Assembly (NCBI RefSeq): GCF_002024165.1 | Contig: NZ_MWQN01000001.1 | Location: forward strand, 1,736,001-1,800,000 | Length of the DNA: 64,000 bases | Direction: 5' to 3' | From: Embleya scabrispora | GTDB lineage: Bacteria > Actinomycetota > Actinomycetes > Streptomycetales > Streptomycetaceae | Shown here: positions 46,301 through 54,422 of the stretch, one piece after another | Numbering within the stretch: position 1 is the first letter of the stretch | Layout: every line of letters starts with the position of its first letter | Position numbers and translations under genes: made by a program | Notes under the pieces: generated by a model | The model's database searches: none | Seen by the model: only the letters and a program-made list of their open reading frames with translations | Told to the model about the DNA's origin: nothing

Positions 46301-47860
46301 CGGGCGTACCGCTTCTCGCTGGTCGACCACCCCTACGTCCGCGACCACTGCGTCTACGAGCAGCCCGAGTGGTGGCCGGACCCGGCGGATCGGTTCCCGG
46401 TGGTGCCGATGACCACGCTGATCCGGCTGGCCGGCGACGAGGCCCTGAGCGCGGCGGGGCCGGGCCGGGTGGTCGTCGGGTATCGGGACGTCCGTTCCCT
46501 GCGCTGGTTGCCGGTGGCCCCGCCGACCGACACCGAACTGATCCGCACCTCCGTGGACTCGGACCGGATCCGGATCGCGTTCGGCCGGTACATGTCCGCC
46601 GAGGTGCTGCTCGCGGACGAGGCCGCCGTCCGCGCCGCGCCGACCCCCGACCGCGCACCGCTGACCGGCGAGGGCCCCGCGCCGGTGCGCGCGCCGGATC
46701 TGTACGGGGACCGCTGGATGTTCCACGGACCCGGATTCGCCGGGGTCGACCAGGTGTTGACCGTCGCCGACGACGGCATCCGGGGCATCCTGCGCGCACT
46801 GCCGGCGCCCGGTGCGCTCCTGGACGCGGCCGGGCAACTGCTGGGCCACTGGATGCAGTTGCGGTTGACCACGGACCGCCTGGTGTTCCCGATGTCGGTG
46901 GCGGCGATCGACGGGTACGGACCGGAACCCGAGCCGGGCGCCCGGTTGCTGGCCACCGCCCGGATCCGGGAGGTCGGGCCCACCACGGTGCGCGGCGACG
47001 TCGAGTTGGTCGACCCCGGTACCGGCGCGGTGCGGATCCGGGTGCGCGACTGGGTCTATCGCCGGTTCGCCGCCGACGAGCGGGTGTGGCCGATGAAGTT
47101 CACCCCGCACACCACCGGCATCGCCGAACCGCAGCCGGAGGGCTGGTGCCTGCTGCGCACCCGGTGGCCCGACCCCGCCGCGCAGGACCTGGTGACCCGG
47201 CGCTACCTGGACACCGCCGAACGGGCCGAGTTCGCCGCCCAAGCGCCCCGGGACCGCCGAGGATGGCTGCTCCGGCGGGTCGCGGCCAAGGACGCGGCCC
47301 GGCAACACATGTGGGCGCACGGGCACGGCCCGCTGTACCCCGCCCAGGTCCGGATCGACACCGCCGACCCCGGCCGCCCGCTCGCGCACGTGGTCGCCGA
47401 GCCCGACGCCCCCGCACCGACCCCGCTGCACGTCTCCATCGCGCACGACCACCGCTTGGGGGTGGCCGTCGCGGGCCCGGCGCCACTCGGCATCGCCGTC
47501 GCCCGCCTCGACCCCGACGGCCCGTCCCCGGCGTCCGGCACACCGGACGGCGAATGGCCGGCCTCGCTCGTGGGATCCGACACGGAACCGCGCGGGCTGT
47601 GGGCGCTGCGTTTTCGCTGCGCCGGGGAAGCGGCCGGCCGAGCGACCGGCACGGACCACGTGGTCACCTCGGCCCGGCCCCTCGGCCCGCACGCGGCCGA
47701 GTTGTCCGTGCGCCCCGCCGAGGCCGGCGGCGCCGAACTCCTCGTCCACACCCGGGACGTTCCCGATCCCGACGGCACCCGGATCGACCACTACGTGGTC
47801 GCGTGGACGAGCACCCGGCAACCAGGAACGTCCACCACCTCACATGGGAGCACCCGATGA
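43349..47860 (+). CDS. PUFA/hglE-type synthase partner: KS-AT-DH-(PPTase-like)
   Basis: A 1503-aa synthase whose ATG overlaps the preceding stop (ATGA). KS (about 10-470) has Cys218 in LDAACATS, His356 in HGTGT and His397 in GHTMQA. AT (about 585-870) has Ser650 in GHSMGE, but its entry motif is PGLEPEM instead of PGQGSQ. A hot-dog dehydratase (about 985-1270) has HPYVRDH (His994) and DAAGQ (Asp1159). The C-terminal region has RRVAAKDAARQHMW, then VSIAHDHRLGVAVAG and PLGIAVARL. This resembles the phosphopantetheinyl-transferase end of enediyne/PUFA synthases, but the Mg-binding GxDxE is GIAVAR, so it is probably inactive. There is no internal ACP, so it must use the ACP in the first protein or the free ACP downstream. 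Confidence 0.87.
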   Translation: MSARGPGPDDAAIVGIGAIFPGAAGPDALWRLIESGVDAITDVPPHRWDPALHYAPGTAGEPARGDRFYCRRGGFVDDLATFDPVRFGIMPAVVAGAEPDQLLALRAAAEAIADAGGEGRLPDRSRVGVVFGRGGYMGVATARLDQRVRTAYQLTSLLEELAPELDETRVAAIREAFQASLGPEQPEASIGLVPSFTASRIANRLDLGGPAYTLDAACATSLLALDQAAAELRSGRCDAVIAGAAHHCHIATLWSVFTQLRALSASEHIRPFDRTADGTLIAEGTGAVLLKRFADAERDGDRVYAVVRGVGVSSDGRAASLLSPLVDGQVRALEQAWRAAGLDPTEPDLLGLVEAHGTGTPVGDEAELVTLGKVFGPRVGDRPADVALGTIKSNIGHTMQASGMAGLLKAALALHHRTLPPTLHVDDPHPGFAGTRMRPQGRAEAWPVNPAGGRLAAVDAFGFGGVNAHAVLEQPPAGRAVALPIGSGRSAGEGRLPDVLTLAADSVPELLRLLADRAAGRAARTGSNTSAGPCRLAVADPTPKRLALAARAVERGVPWRGRAEIWFTPRPLLGSHAVNPGRVAFLFPGLEPEMSPRLDDLADAYGRPRPESTGAEDLVGRAVDALTAGRFLAAEFERAGLVPDLLAGHSMGEWTAMVVAGMYPRTAVDGFLASLRPDSLDVPDLVYAAVGCGVAVAERHVGAEPVVVSHDNCPNQSVVCGPADAVTEVLGRLRREGVMGGELPFRSGFHTPMWAPYLGQVADAFEQLPLCAPCLPVWSATSIAPYPTDAASVRELTVRHLLEPVRFRELIEELYAGGVRVFVQPGAGSLVGFVHDTLRGCDALAVAAHSTLRPGLAGFRRAVAALWVEGAAIEAREPVRTGLPATGRESGPAVDRAAVAPPAGPVVRLDLGSPVVALGPAAGPLRLTGASRPPTGSAHPVLAAFHATLAEAERTVAAAALAAGRVGEADAPGLPAPPPAGDSRRAYRFSLVDHPYVRDHCVYEQPEWWPDPADRFPVVPMTTLIRLAGDEALSAAGPGRVVVGYRDVRSLRWLPVAPPTDTELIRTSVDSDRIRIAFGRYMSAEVLLADEAAVRAAPTPDRAPLTGEGPAPVRAPDLYGDRWMFHGPGFAGVDQVLTVADDGIRGILRALPAPGALLDAAGQLLGHWMQLRLTTDRLVFPMSVAAIDGYGPEPEPGARLLATARIREVGPTTVRGDVELVDPGTGAVRIRVRDWVYRRFAADERVWPMKFTPHTTGIAEPQPEGWCLLRTRWPDPAAQDLVTRRYLDTAERAEFAAQAPRDRRGWLLRRVAAKDAARQHMWAHGHGPLYPAQVRIDTADPGRPLAHVVAEPDAPAPTPLHVSIAHDHRLGVAVAGPAPLGIAVARLDPDGPSPASGTPDGEWPASLVGSDTEPRGLWALRFRCAGEAAGRATGTDHVVTSARPLGPHAAELSVRPAEAGGAELLVHTRDVPDPDGTRIDHYVVAWTSTRQPGTSTTSHGSTR

Positions 47861-48171
47861 GCGCGGACCCGCACGCGGACCGGATCCTGGCCGAGGTGGC
47901 CGGGATGCTCGCCGAGATCGTCGGCGAGGAACTGCTGATCGCCGCCGAGATCACCCCGGACAGCGGCTTCGACGACGATTTGGCCCTGGAGAGCATCGAG
48001 TTCGTCGCGCTGGCCGGTCGGCTCCAGGAGCGCTACGGCGACCGGGTCGACTTCATCGCCTTCCTCGCCGACCTGGAGATCGAGGAGATCATGGCGATGA
48101 CGGTCGGTCGCCTGGTCGAGCACATCGCGGCCTGTACCCGCGCCGAGGCCGTCGGTGGTGCCGGTCGATGA
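47857..48171 (+). CDS. Free-standing acyl carrier protein
   Basis: A 104-aa ACP with the attachment-site helix DDDLALESIEFVALAGRL; the phosphopantetheine serine follows glutamate (ESI) instead of the usual aspartate (DSL). A predicted fourth helix, EIEEIMAMTVGRLVEHI, completes the fold. It is coupled to the synthase before it and to the hydrolase after it by ATGA overlaps. It probably receives or carries the finished chain, or serves the KS-AT-DH subunit that lacks its own ACP. Confidence 0.88.
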   Translation: MSADPHADRILAEVAGMLAEIVGEELLIAAEITPDSGFDDDLALESIEFVALAGRLQERYGDRVDFIAFLADLEIEEIMAMTVGRLVEHIAACTRAEAVGGAGR

Positions 48172-49013
48172 GCGAGGTGCACGCGAACGGCCTGCGCTTC
48201 CACGTCCAGCGGTTGTCCCCGCCCGCCGACCGTCCCGTACTGCGCACGCCGGTGGTCTTCCTGCACGGTCTGGTGCTGGACAACCTCTCCAGCTTCTACT
48301 ACACGCTCGCCGCACCGGTCGCCCGCGCGGGCGCCGAGGTCGTGCTCTACGACCAGCGCGGACACGGCCGCACCGAGCGGCCCCGGAGCGGATACGACCC
48401 GGACACCGCGGTCGCCGATCTGGCCGCGCTGCTCGACGCGTGCGCCGTGCCGACCCCGGTACACCTGGTCGGCAACAGCTTCGGCGGCCTGATCGCGCTG
48501 CGCGCGGCCCGGTCGAAACCCGACCTGGTGGCGAGCCTGGTGCTGATCGAGGGACAGTGCCTGGACGTCCCGGCCGGCGCCGAACCGTACGCGGGCGGCT
48601 GGGTCGAGGAGATGGCCAACACGCTCAACCTGGCCGCGCTCGGCCTGGCGGCGCATCCGGGCCCGGAGCGGCTGCCCGTGGGGCCCGCGCGCAAGACGGC
48701 CCGACTGCGGGCCGGCGCCGACGCGCTCCTGAACGGCACGACCCTGATCGAGGACGTCACCCTGCCACCCGCCCCGAGCGAGGCCGAACTCGCCGAGGTG
48801 GCCTGTCCGGTGCTCGCCCTGTACGGCGAGTTGTCCGAACTGGCCCCGCCCGCACGGCGGTTGGCCGAGTTGCTCCCGCACTGCACGCTCACCGTGCTGC
48901 CCGGTGTCGCGCACACCGTGTTGCGCGAGGCCACCGCGCCCGTCCTGGCCGCGCTGCTCGACTGGTTGCCCCGGCACGAGCCGGTCACGGTGCGGCCCGG
49001 GGCCGGCCGATGA
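48168..49013 (+). CDS. Alpha/beta hydrolase (putative thioesterase)
   Basis: A 281-aa alpha/beta-hydrolase. VVFLHGLVLDN gives the oxyanion strand, VLYDQRGHGRT follows, the nucleophile elbow is GNSFGG near residue 103, and a late histidine lies in GVAHTVLRE. The acid position in ALYGELSEL is not a clear aspartate. As the only hydrolase in the operon it is the best candidate to release the chain from the ACP, or to cyclise it. It overlaps both neighbours by 4 nt. Confidence 0.85.
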   Translation: MSEVHANGLRFHVQRLSPPADRPVLRTPVVFLHGLVLDNLSSFYYTLAAPVARAGAEVVLYDQRGHGRTERPRSGYDPDTAVADLAALLDACAVPTPVHLVGNSFGGLIALRAARSKPDLVASLVLIEGQCLDVPAGAEPYAGGWVEEMANTLNLAALGLAAHPGPERLPVGPARKTARLRAGADALLNGTTLIEDVTLPPAPSEAELAEVACPVLALYGELSELAPPARRLAELLPHCTLTVLPGVAHTVLREATAPVLAALLDWLPRHEPVTVRPGAGR

Positions 49014-50173
49014 GAGTCATGTTCGTGGTGCCGCCGTTCGCCGGCCACGTCAACCCCACCGTCGCGGTCGCCGCCGCACTCGCCGAGCGCGGGCACGAGG
49101 CGGTGTGGTGCGGGCCGCCGGAGATCCTGGACCTGTTGCCGCTGGGCGCCCGGTTGTTCGCCACCGCCGATTCCCCCGGCGCCCCCGGCGGCTACGCCCG
49201 ACTGCACGCGAGGTGGCAGCGGCTGCGCGGGGTGGGCGCGTTGCGCTTCCTGGTCGAGGAGACCCTGGTTCCGCTCGCGCACACCATGCTGCCCGGGGTC
49301 GCGGCGGCCGTGGCCGGCTACCGACCGGATGTGGTCGTGGCCGACCAGCAGACCTTCGCCGGCGCCTTCGTCGCCGTGAAGGCCGGCATCCCGTGGGCGA
49401 CTTCGGCGACCACCTCGGCCGAGTTCACCCGGCCGCTGGTGGGGTTCCCGAAGATCGACGACTGGGTGCGGACCCGGATCGCCGAGGCGGCGGTGGCCGC
49501 CGGCGTACCCGCCGATTGCGATCCGCGCTTCTCGCCCCGGCTGGTACTGGTCTTCTCGACGCCGGAACTGGTCGGCCTGACCGATCCGGTCCCGGCGCAC
49601 CACTGCTACGTGGGCCCGGCGTTCGGCCGTCGACCGGCGACGGTGGACTTCCCGTGGGACCGGCTCGATCCGGACCGGCGGCACGTCCTGGTCTCGCTCG
49701 GCACGCTCAACCGCGAGGCCGGCGACCGGTTCTATCCGGCCGTGGTGGCCGCCACCCGCCCGCTCGCCGATCGAGTCCAGGTGATCCTGGCCGCGCCGGA
49801 GCGGCTGGCCGGGGCGCCCGCCGAACACGTCCTGGTCCGCGAGTTCGTCCCGCAACTGGCCCTGCTCCCGCACCTGGACGCGGTGGTCACGCACGGCGGC
49901 CACAACACGGTGTGCGAGGCGCTGGCGTTCGGGCTGCCGCTGGTGCTCGCCCCGATCCGGGACGACCAGCCGATCGTGGCACGCCAGGTGGTGGCGGCCG
50001 GCGCCGGCGTCCGGGTGCGCTTCGGGCGCGCGCACGTACCCGAGTTGCGCGCGGCCGTCACCGACGCGCTGGATCGCCCCGAACTGCGCGCGGGCGCCGC
50101 CCGGATCCGTGCCTCGTTCGCCGCGGCCGGCGGCGCGGACGCCGCCGCCGAACGTCTGGAGAAGCTGTGCTGA
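49010..50173 (+). CDS. GT-B glycosyltransferase (GT1/MGT family)
   Basis: A 387-aa GT1-type glycosyltransferase. The N-terminal acceptor domain begins MRVMFVVPPFAGHVNPTVAVA. The C-terminal nucleotide-sugar domain has THGGHNTVCEALAFGLPLV and DDQPIVARQV, the MGT/macrolide glycosyltransferase signature. It probably adds a sugar to the lipid or polyketide product. No NDP-sugar biosynthesis gene lies in the operon, so the donor is probably a housekeeping sugar nucleotide. Confidence 0.9.
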   Translation: MRVMFVVPPFAGHVNPTVAVAAALAERGHEAVWCGPPEILDLLPLGARLFATADSPGAPGGYARLHARWQRLRGVGALRFLVEETLVPLAHTMLPGVAAAVAGYRPDVVVADQQTFAGAFVAVKAGIPWATSATTSAEFTRPLVGFPKIDDWVRTRIAEAAVAAGVPADCDPRFSPRLVLVFSTPELVGLTDPVPAHHCYVGPAFGRRPATVDFPWDRLDPDRRHVLVSLGTLNREAGDRFYPAVVAATRPLADRVQVILAAPERLAGAPAEHVLVREFVPQLALLPHLDAVVTHGGHNTVCEALAFGLPLVLAPIRDDQPIVARQVVAAGAGVRVRFGRAHVPELRAAVTDALDRPELRAGAARIRASFAAAGGADAAAERLEKLC

Positions 50174-52044
50174 ATCCCGTGGACGGACCGTTTCCGTGGC
50201 TCGCCCTGCTGATCGGGCTCGGCCTGGCGGGCGGCACGCGCACGCTGCGGCGGCGGCTGCGCGCGCTGCCCATGCTGACCACCACGCCGACCGAAGGCGG
50301 ACAGACCGGCGCCTGGACCTGCATATCCGCGACCGGTGCCCACCCGGACGAGGCCACAATCCGTGCGGCGGTCGCCCACGCCGAGCAGCACGACCTGCTC
50401 CTGCTCGATCTGGTTCCCGGCGATCTGCCCAGCGACGAACTGCTCACCCTGCTGGGCCGGTTGGACCCGCACCGCATTCACCGCGACCCCCTCGCCCGCG
50501 GCCGAGGCGCGGGCCACGCGCTGATCGTGCACGAGGACGTGCTGCGCCGAGCCGCCGTACCGGCCGACGACCCGGTCGATCCCGACGCCCCCGAACTGAT
50601 CGAACTCATCGCCCGACTCAAGCCGTTCGCCGCACACGGCACCGGCCACGCGGTCGCGCCCGCGTTGTCCGCGACGCGTCCCGACCCCGCGCTGCGCAAA
50701 CGTCGGCTGCGGGCGAACGGGGTGCCGGTGTGGCCGACCCTGATCGGCAACCTGGGTGAGGCCGCCGCGTACGCGGGCGCGGGTGTGACCAGCCCGTTCT
50801 GGGGTGCGGTCGTCTTCCTGGCCATGTGGGCGCAGCCCTTCGCCGTGGTCGCCGGCCACTCGCCGGTGCGGCCGCGCGACCTGGGCCGGGCCGGCGCGCT
50901 GCGTCCGTTCCTGGCCGTGCCGCGCTGGCTCCGCGCGGTCGCCGGGCCCCGTCCGACCGCTGCGCCCGAGCGGCCGGCGCCGGATCCGGCGGCGCTGCGC
51001 CCGGCGTACGAACGCAGCGTCGCCGACGGCCTCGACGCCTTCTTCGAGGAACGGCGGGACACCTGCCCGTGGTGCGGCTCGGACCGGCTCGCCGTGCACC
51101 GCCGGGTTCGCGACCACCTTCAGGGCAAGCCGGGCCGCTTCACCCTCGAACGGTGCCGGGACTGCACCCACGTCTTCCAGAACCCGCGCCTGTCTCTCGC
51201 CGGACTGGACTACTACTACCGCGACTTCTACGACGGCCTCGGCGGCGCGGGCGCCGAGGCGCTGTTCGGCACCATGTCGCGGACCTACCGCGCCCGTGCC
51301 GAACTGCTGCGCCGGCACACACCGGAGGACTCCGGACCGCGCGCCTGGCTGGACGTGGGCACCGGCCACGGGCACATGTGCGTGGTCGGCCGCACCGTGC
51401 TCCCGGACACCGTCTTCGACGGCCTCGACATGGGCGACGGGGTCGCCGAGGCCGAGCGGCGCGGCTGGATCCGGACCGGGTATCGCGGCCAGTTCCCGGA
51501 GCTGGCCGACGACCTGGCGGGCGGCTACGACGCGGTCGGCATGCACCACTACCTGGAACACACCCGCGATCCGCTCGCCGAACTCGACGCCGCCGCCAAG
51601 GTCCTGGTCCCCGGCGGCCGGCTGCTGATCGAACTGCCCGATCCGCAGTGCCGGTACGGCCGGCTGCTGCGCGGCCTGTGGCTGCCGCTGTTCCAGCCCC
51701 AGCACCAGCACCTGATGCCCTGGCGCAACCTCGAAGGCGCGCTCCACGCGCGGGGGTTCACCGTGCTGGCCCGCGAACACGGCCGGGCGCACCAGGGCAA
51801 CGACTTCACCGGCGCGGTCTCCCAGGCCCTCACCGCACTCGGACCCGACCCCGCCATGCCATGGGTCCCCGGCGGCCCGACCCCGCTGCGCCGGGCCCGC
51901 CGGATCGCGCTGGTCACGCTCTCCGTGCCGTGCTTCGTCGCGGCCGTACTGCTGGACGCCGTCGGCGCGGTCCTCGCTCGCGTGGCGGGCGAACACGGCA
52001 TGAGCAACGCCTACCGTCTCCTCGCCCGAAAGGATCCGGGATGA
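50167..52044 (+). CDS. Membrane-associated SAM methyltransferase with N-terminal extension
   Basis: A 625-aa protein. It has an N-terminal helix (about 11-23) and an uncharacterised domain (about 30-200). A hydrophobic segment follows near 210-230 (FWGAVVFLAMWAQPFAVVAG). Next come a zinc-type motif, CPWC near 299 and CRDC about 35 residues on, and a class I methyltransferase core with WLDVGTGHGHM near 393. A C-terminal hydrophobic hairpin lies near 578-607. The CxxC...CxxC plus methyltransferase order resembles C- or O-methyltransferases of sugar and polyketide pathways. The N-terminal domain is not recognised. The GTG at 50167 overlaps the GT stop. Confidence 0.78.
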   Translation: MLNPVDGPFPWLALLIGLGLAGGTRTLRRRLRALPMLTTTPTEGGQTGAWTCISATGAHPDEATIRAAVAHAEQHDLLLLDLVPGDLPSDELLTLLGRLDPHRIHRDPLARGRGAGHALIVHEDVLRRAAVPADDPVDPDAPELIELIARLKPFAAHGTGHAVAPALSATRPDPALRKRRLRANGVPVWPTLIGNLGEAAAYAGAGVTSPFWGAVVFLAMWAQPFAVVAGHSPVRPRDLGRAGALRPFLAVPRWLRAVAGPRPTAAPERPAPDPAALRPAYERSVADGLDAFFEERRDTCPWCGSDRLAVHRRVRDHLQGKPGRFTLERCRDCTHVFQNPRLSLAGLDYYYRDFYDGLGGAGAEALFGTMSRTYRARAELLRRHTPEDSGPRAWLDVGTGHGHMCVVGRTVLPDTVFDGLDMGDGVAEAERRGWIRTGYRGQFPELADDLAGGYDAVGMHHYLEHTRDPLAELDAAAKVLVPGGRLLIELPDPQCRYGRLLRGLWLPLFQPQHQHLMPWRNLEGALHARGFTVLAREHGRAHQGNDFTGAVSQALTALGPDPAMPWVPGGPTPLRRARRIALVTLSVPCFVAAVLLDAVGAVLARVAGEHGMSNAYRLLARKDPG

Positions 52045-52931
52045 CCCGCCCGCACAGCGGCCCGCCGACCGCGGCGGCGTTGCCCACCGCTCGCGGTGCG
52101 GCGCCCGTGCTGCGCCTGGTGCCGTTCGCCTTCACGCAGGCCTTCGGCCGACCGCCGGCCGGGGTCTGGTCCGCGCCGTACGTGCTGCGCCGGTCCGGCT
52201 CACGGGCCGGACCGGGCGCCGCCGTGGCGCTGTCCTGGCGGGTGGTGGTCGCCGCCGCGCCGCGCGCAGACGGGAGGTTGCGGCTCGGCTCGATCGACCG
52301 GCCGGACGAGGGCGTCGAGGTGGACCCGAGAGGCGACGTCGGCCCGGTCCCGGAGTGGGCCCGCCCGGTGCTCGCGGGCATCACCGGGGCGGGCGGGCTC
52401 GATCTGCTGGTACACGCCGACCTGCCGGAGTGCACGGGGCTGTCCGCGGCCGTCCCGCTGGCCTGTACGGCGGCGCTGATCGAGGCGGCGTTCCACGACC
52501 CGGAGCCGGGCGACGCCCACCGGTCCCGCATCCGGCTCACCGATCCGCCGCTGGGCGCGGTGGCGCTGTTCGCCAGGGCCGGGCACGTGATGGTGTTCGG
52601 GGACGGCACCGGCGCGCCGAGCCACGTGCCGTTCGACCCGGCCGGGCTCGGCCTGCGCTTCGTCCTGGCGGTACCTCGGCGGGCGGGCGGCGGGCCGACC
52701 ACGGTATCGACCACGGGACCGACCGCCGGGCCCGTCGGCAACGCCCTGGCCGCCGGCGCGATCGAGGCCCGCCCGCTGCCGGGCGCGGACGGGTCCACGA
52801 TCGCGGTGGTGCCCGGCGCCGCGCTCGCGGCCGTCCGCCGGGCGCTGGTGCACACCTACACCCGCGCCGGCGAACCGGCCCCGCGCGTCCTCAGCGCCGC
52901 ACTCGGATCCCCCTGCGCCCGGGTCGCATAG
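52041..52931 (+). CDS. Galactokinase-like GHMP protein, degenerate
   Basis: A 296-aa protein that aligns with galactokinase through VWSAP, VAAAPRADGRLRL, LPECTGLSAAVPLACTAALI (the GHMP ATP loop, altered) and RAGHVMVFGD...HVPFDPAGLGL. The galactose signature GRVNLIGEHTDY after SAP is replaced by an unrelated YVLRRSG stretch, the catalytic GLLDQ region reads PPLGAV, and the late GGGFGG motif is absent. It is shorter than true galactokinases (about 380 aa). I infer a pseudoenzyme or one with a new substrate. It is the last gene of the coupled operon. Confidence 0.68.
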   Translation: MTRPHSGPPTAAALPTARGAAPVLRLVPFAFTQAFGRPPAGVWSAPYVLRRSGSRAGPGAAVALSWRVVVAAAPRADGRLRLGSIDRPDEGVEVDPRGDVGPVPEWARPVLAGITGAGGLDLLVHADLPECTGLSAAVPLACTAALIEAAFHDPEPGDAHRSRIRLTDPPLGAVALFARAGHVMVFGDGTGAPSHVPFDPAGLGLRFVLAVPRRAGGGPTTVSTTGPTAGPVGNALAAGAIEARPLPGADGSTIAVVPGAALAAVRRALVHTYTRAGEPAPRVLSAALGSPCARVA

Positions 52932-52945
52932 GCCGACCCGGGCGC
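52915..52945. terminator. Bidirectional terminator at the end of the synthase operon
   Basis: GCGCCCGGGTCG (52915-52926) pairs perfectly with CGACCCGGGCGC (52934-52945), with a 7-nt loop. It covers the last codons of the operon and sits 7 nt before the convergent LysR stop. Confidence 0.78.
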
Positions 52946-52951
52946 GGGGGC

Positions 52952-53836
52952 TCACACGTACTCGATCTCCTGGACCCCCTGGCGTCGGGAGTAGTCGAGC
53001 AACGTGCGCACCTCGCGGCTGATCGGGCCGCGCCCGCGCACCATGCCGACCGTCCGGATCAGCCTCGGGCTCATCGACCGCACGGCCACACTCGACGCGA
53101 ACGGCTGGGCCAGATCGGCGTACCAGAGCACCGATCCGTGCCCGGCCACCACGCACGGGATCCAGGCCCCTCGGTCGTCCGTCTCCATCGCCACCGTCGG
53201 CCGCACCCCGGCGGTGGCGAACAACATCTCGAAGTCGGCCCGCCGCGCGCTGCGCCGGGACGGCAGGATCATCGGCAACTCCTCCAGGTCCGTCCAGGAG
53301 ACCGGATCCGGCAGCCGGGTGTCCTTCGGCGAGACCAGCACCACCTCGTACGAGCGCAGCGGCAACACCTCGAAGCCTCCGGGGGCCGGCAGGTCCACCA
53401 TCGCGATGTCGGTCGTCCCCGAACGCAGCGACGCGAACAGCGCCTCCCGGCTGTCCTGTCGGTCCACCACGATGTGCAACTCCGGGTATTTCTTGGCCAG
53501 TCCCGGCAGCAGGCAGCTGGTGCACTCGATCGCGAGCGTGGCGGTCGCGGCGAGGTGCACGGTGCCGCTGTGCGTCGGCTCCTCGACGTGCACGATGTCC
53601 TTGATCGCCTGTACGCCGCGCAGCACCTTTCGTGCGAGGTTGATCACCTGGACCCCGGCCGCCGTGGGCACGAGACCTCGGCCGACCCGGGCGAACAGGA
53701 CGACGTTCAGCTCGCGTTCGAGGCTCTGCAACGACCGGGAGAGCGCGGGCTGCACGACGAACAGCTCCTGCGCGGCGCCGGTCAGACTGCCGTGCTCGGC
53801 GACGGCGATGAGGTAGCGCAACTGTTGGAGGGTCAC
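52952..53836 (-). CDS. LysR-type regulator, right flank of synthase locus
   Basis: A 294-aa LysR regulator starting with GTG at 53836 (VTLQQLRYLIAVAEHGSLTGAAQEL). HTH recognition follows in QPALSRSLQSLERELNVVLF and the effector domain contains SPKDTRLPDP and LPMILP. It is a paralogue of the LysR at 34257-35228. The GTG overlaps the stop of a 33-codon ORF (GTGA), which has the better ribosome site, so translation may be coupled. It is convergent with the operon. Confidence 0.9.
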   Translation of the reverse strand: MTLQQLRYLIAVAEHGSLTGAAQELFVVQPALSRSLQSLERELNVVLFARVGRGLVPTAAGVQVINLARKVLRGVQAIKDIVHVEEPTHSGTVHLAATATLAIECTSCLLPGLAKKYPELHIVVDRQDSREALFASLRSGTTDIAMVDLPAPGGFEVLPLRSYEVVLVSPKDTRLPDPVSWTDLEELPMILPSRRSARRADFEMLFATAGVRPTVAMETDDRGAWIPCVVAGHGSVLWYADLAQPFASSVAVRSMSPRLIRTVGMVRGRGPISREVRTLLDYSRRQGVQEIEYV

Positions 53837-53934
53837 GGGGTATCGATGCCTCCGCCCGGGAGCAGGATCTCGACCCGCTCGTGTGCCCGGGTGCGGGATG
53901 GCGCTCGGAGTGCCGCACGGTGCCTGTCGACCAT
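53833..53934 (-). CDS. Small upstream ORF coupled to LysR
   Basis: A 33-residue frame starts ATG at 53934 behind CTGGAGGAACACC and ends TGA exactly over the LysR GTG. It begins MVDRHRAALRAP and ends GGGIDTP. It is too short for family assignment. The strong ribosome site and exact stop-start overlap suggest a coupling leader peptide. Confidence 0.42.
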   Translation of the reverse strand: MVDRHRAALRAPSRTRAHERVEILLPGGGIDTP

Positions 53935-54162
53935 GGTGTTCCTCCAGGGTGAGACGTGGTGCCGGGGGGCGACTGAAAACGGGGCGCGACATCGATGACG
54001 GAGCGACCGCGCGAGCCGGTGCGGCGCCCGGGGCGACTGCCTCGAATACCGCGCCGGCCCGCCCGGCGGTGCCGCGTTGCGCGGCGACCGGCACGGTTCG
54101 ACCGGTGCGCCGTGGACGGATCGGGTAATCGACTCGTTGCAATCCGTTCGCTACGACTGTGG

Positions 54163-54422
54163 ATCAGAACCAGTTCACGGTCCAGCGAAACGCGGCCACG
54201 GCTTTCGCCCCGGCGGAATCGGTGGCGGTCACCTCCGCCGCGAACGTCCCCACACCCCACGCCCGACCCGAGATCACACACGTCGACGCGTTCACGAACA
54301 CACCCGCCGGCAGATTCCGCCCGGAACACGAATACGGCGCCGTCCCACCCGAGACCCGAAGCGCCAGACTCACCTGCTGATTGAACTTCGACGTCTGCGG
54401 CCCCGGATCGGCGATCGTCACC
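54163..54422. repeat. 260-bp inverted repeat, copy A
   Basis: This segment is the reverse complement of 56930-57189 with one difference in 260 bases. It encodes the C-terminal Ig-like domain of the leftward secreted protein. Confidence 0.95.

Noticed and set aside
35748-52931. Enediyne cluster
   Set aside because: The ACP and KR resemble PksE, but the E3/E4/E5/E10 enediyne genes are absent and domains are split over two proteins with PfaD-like barrels.
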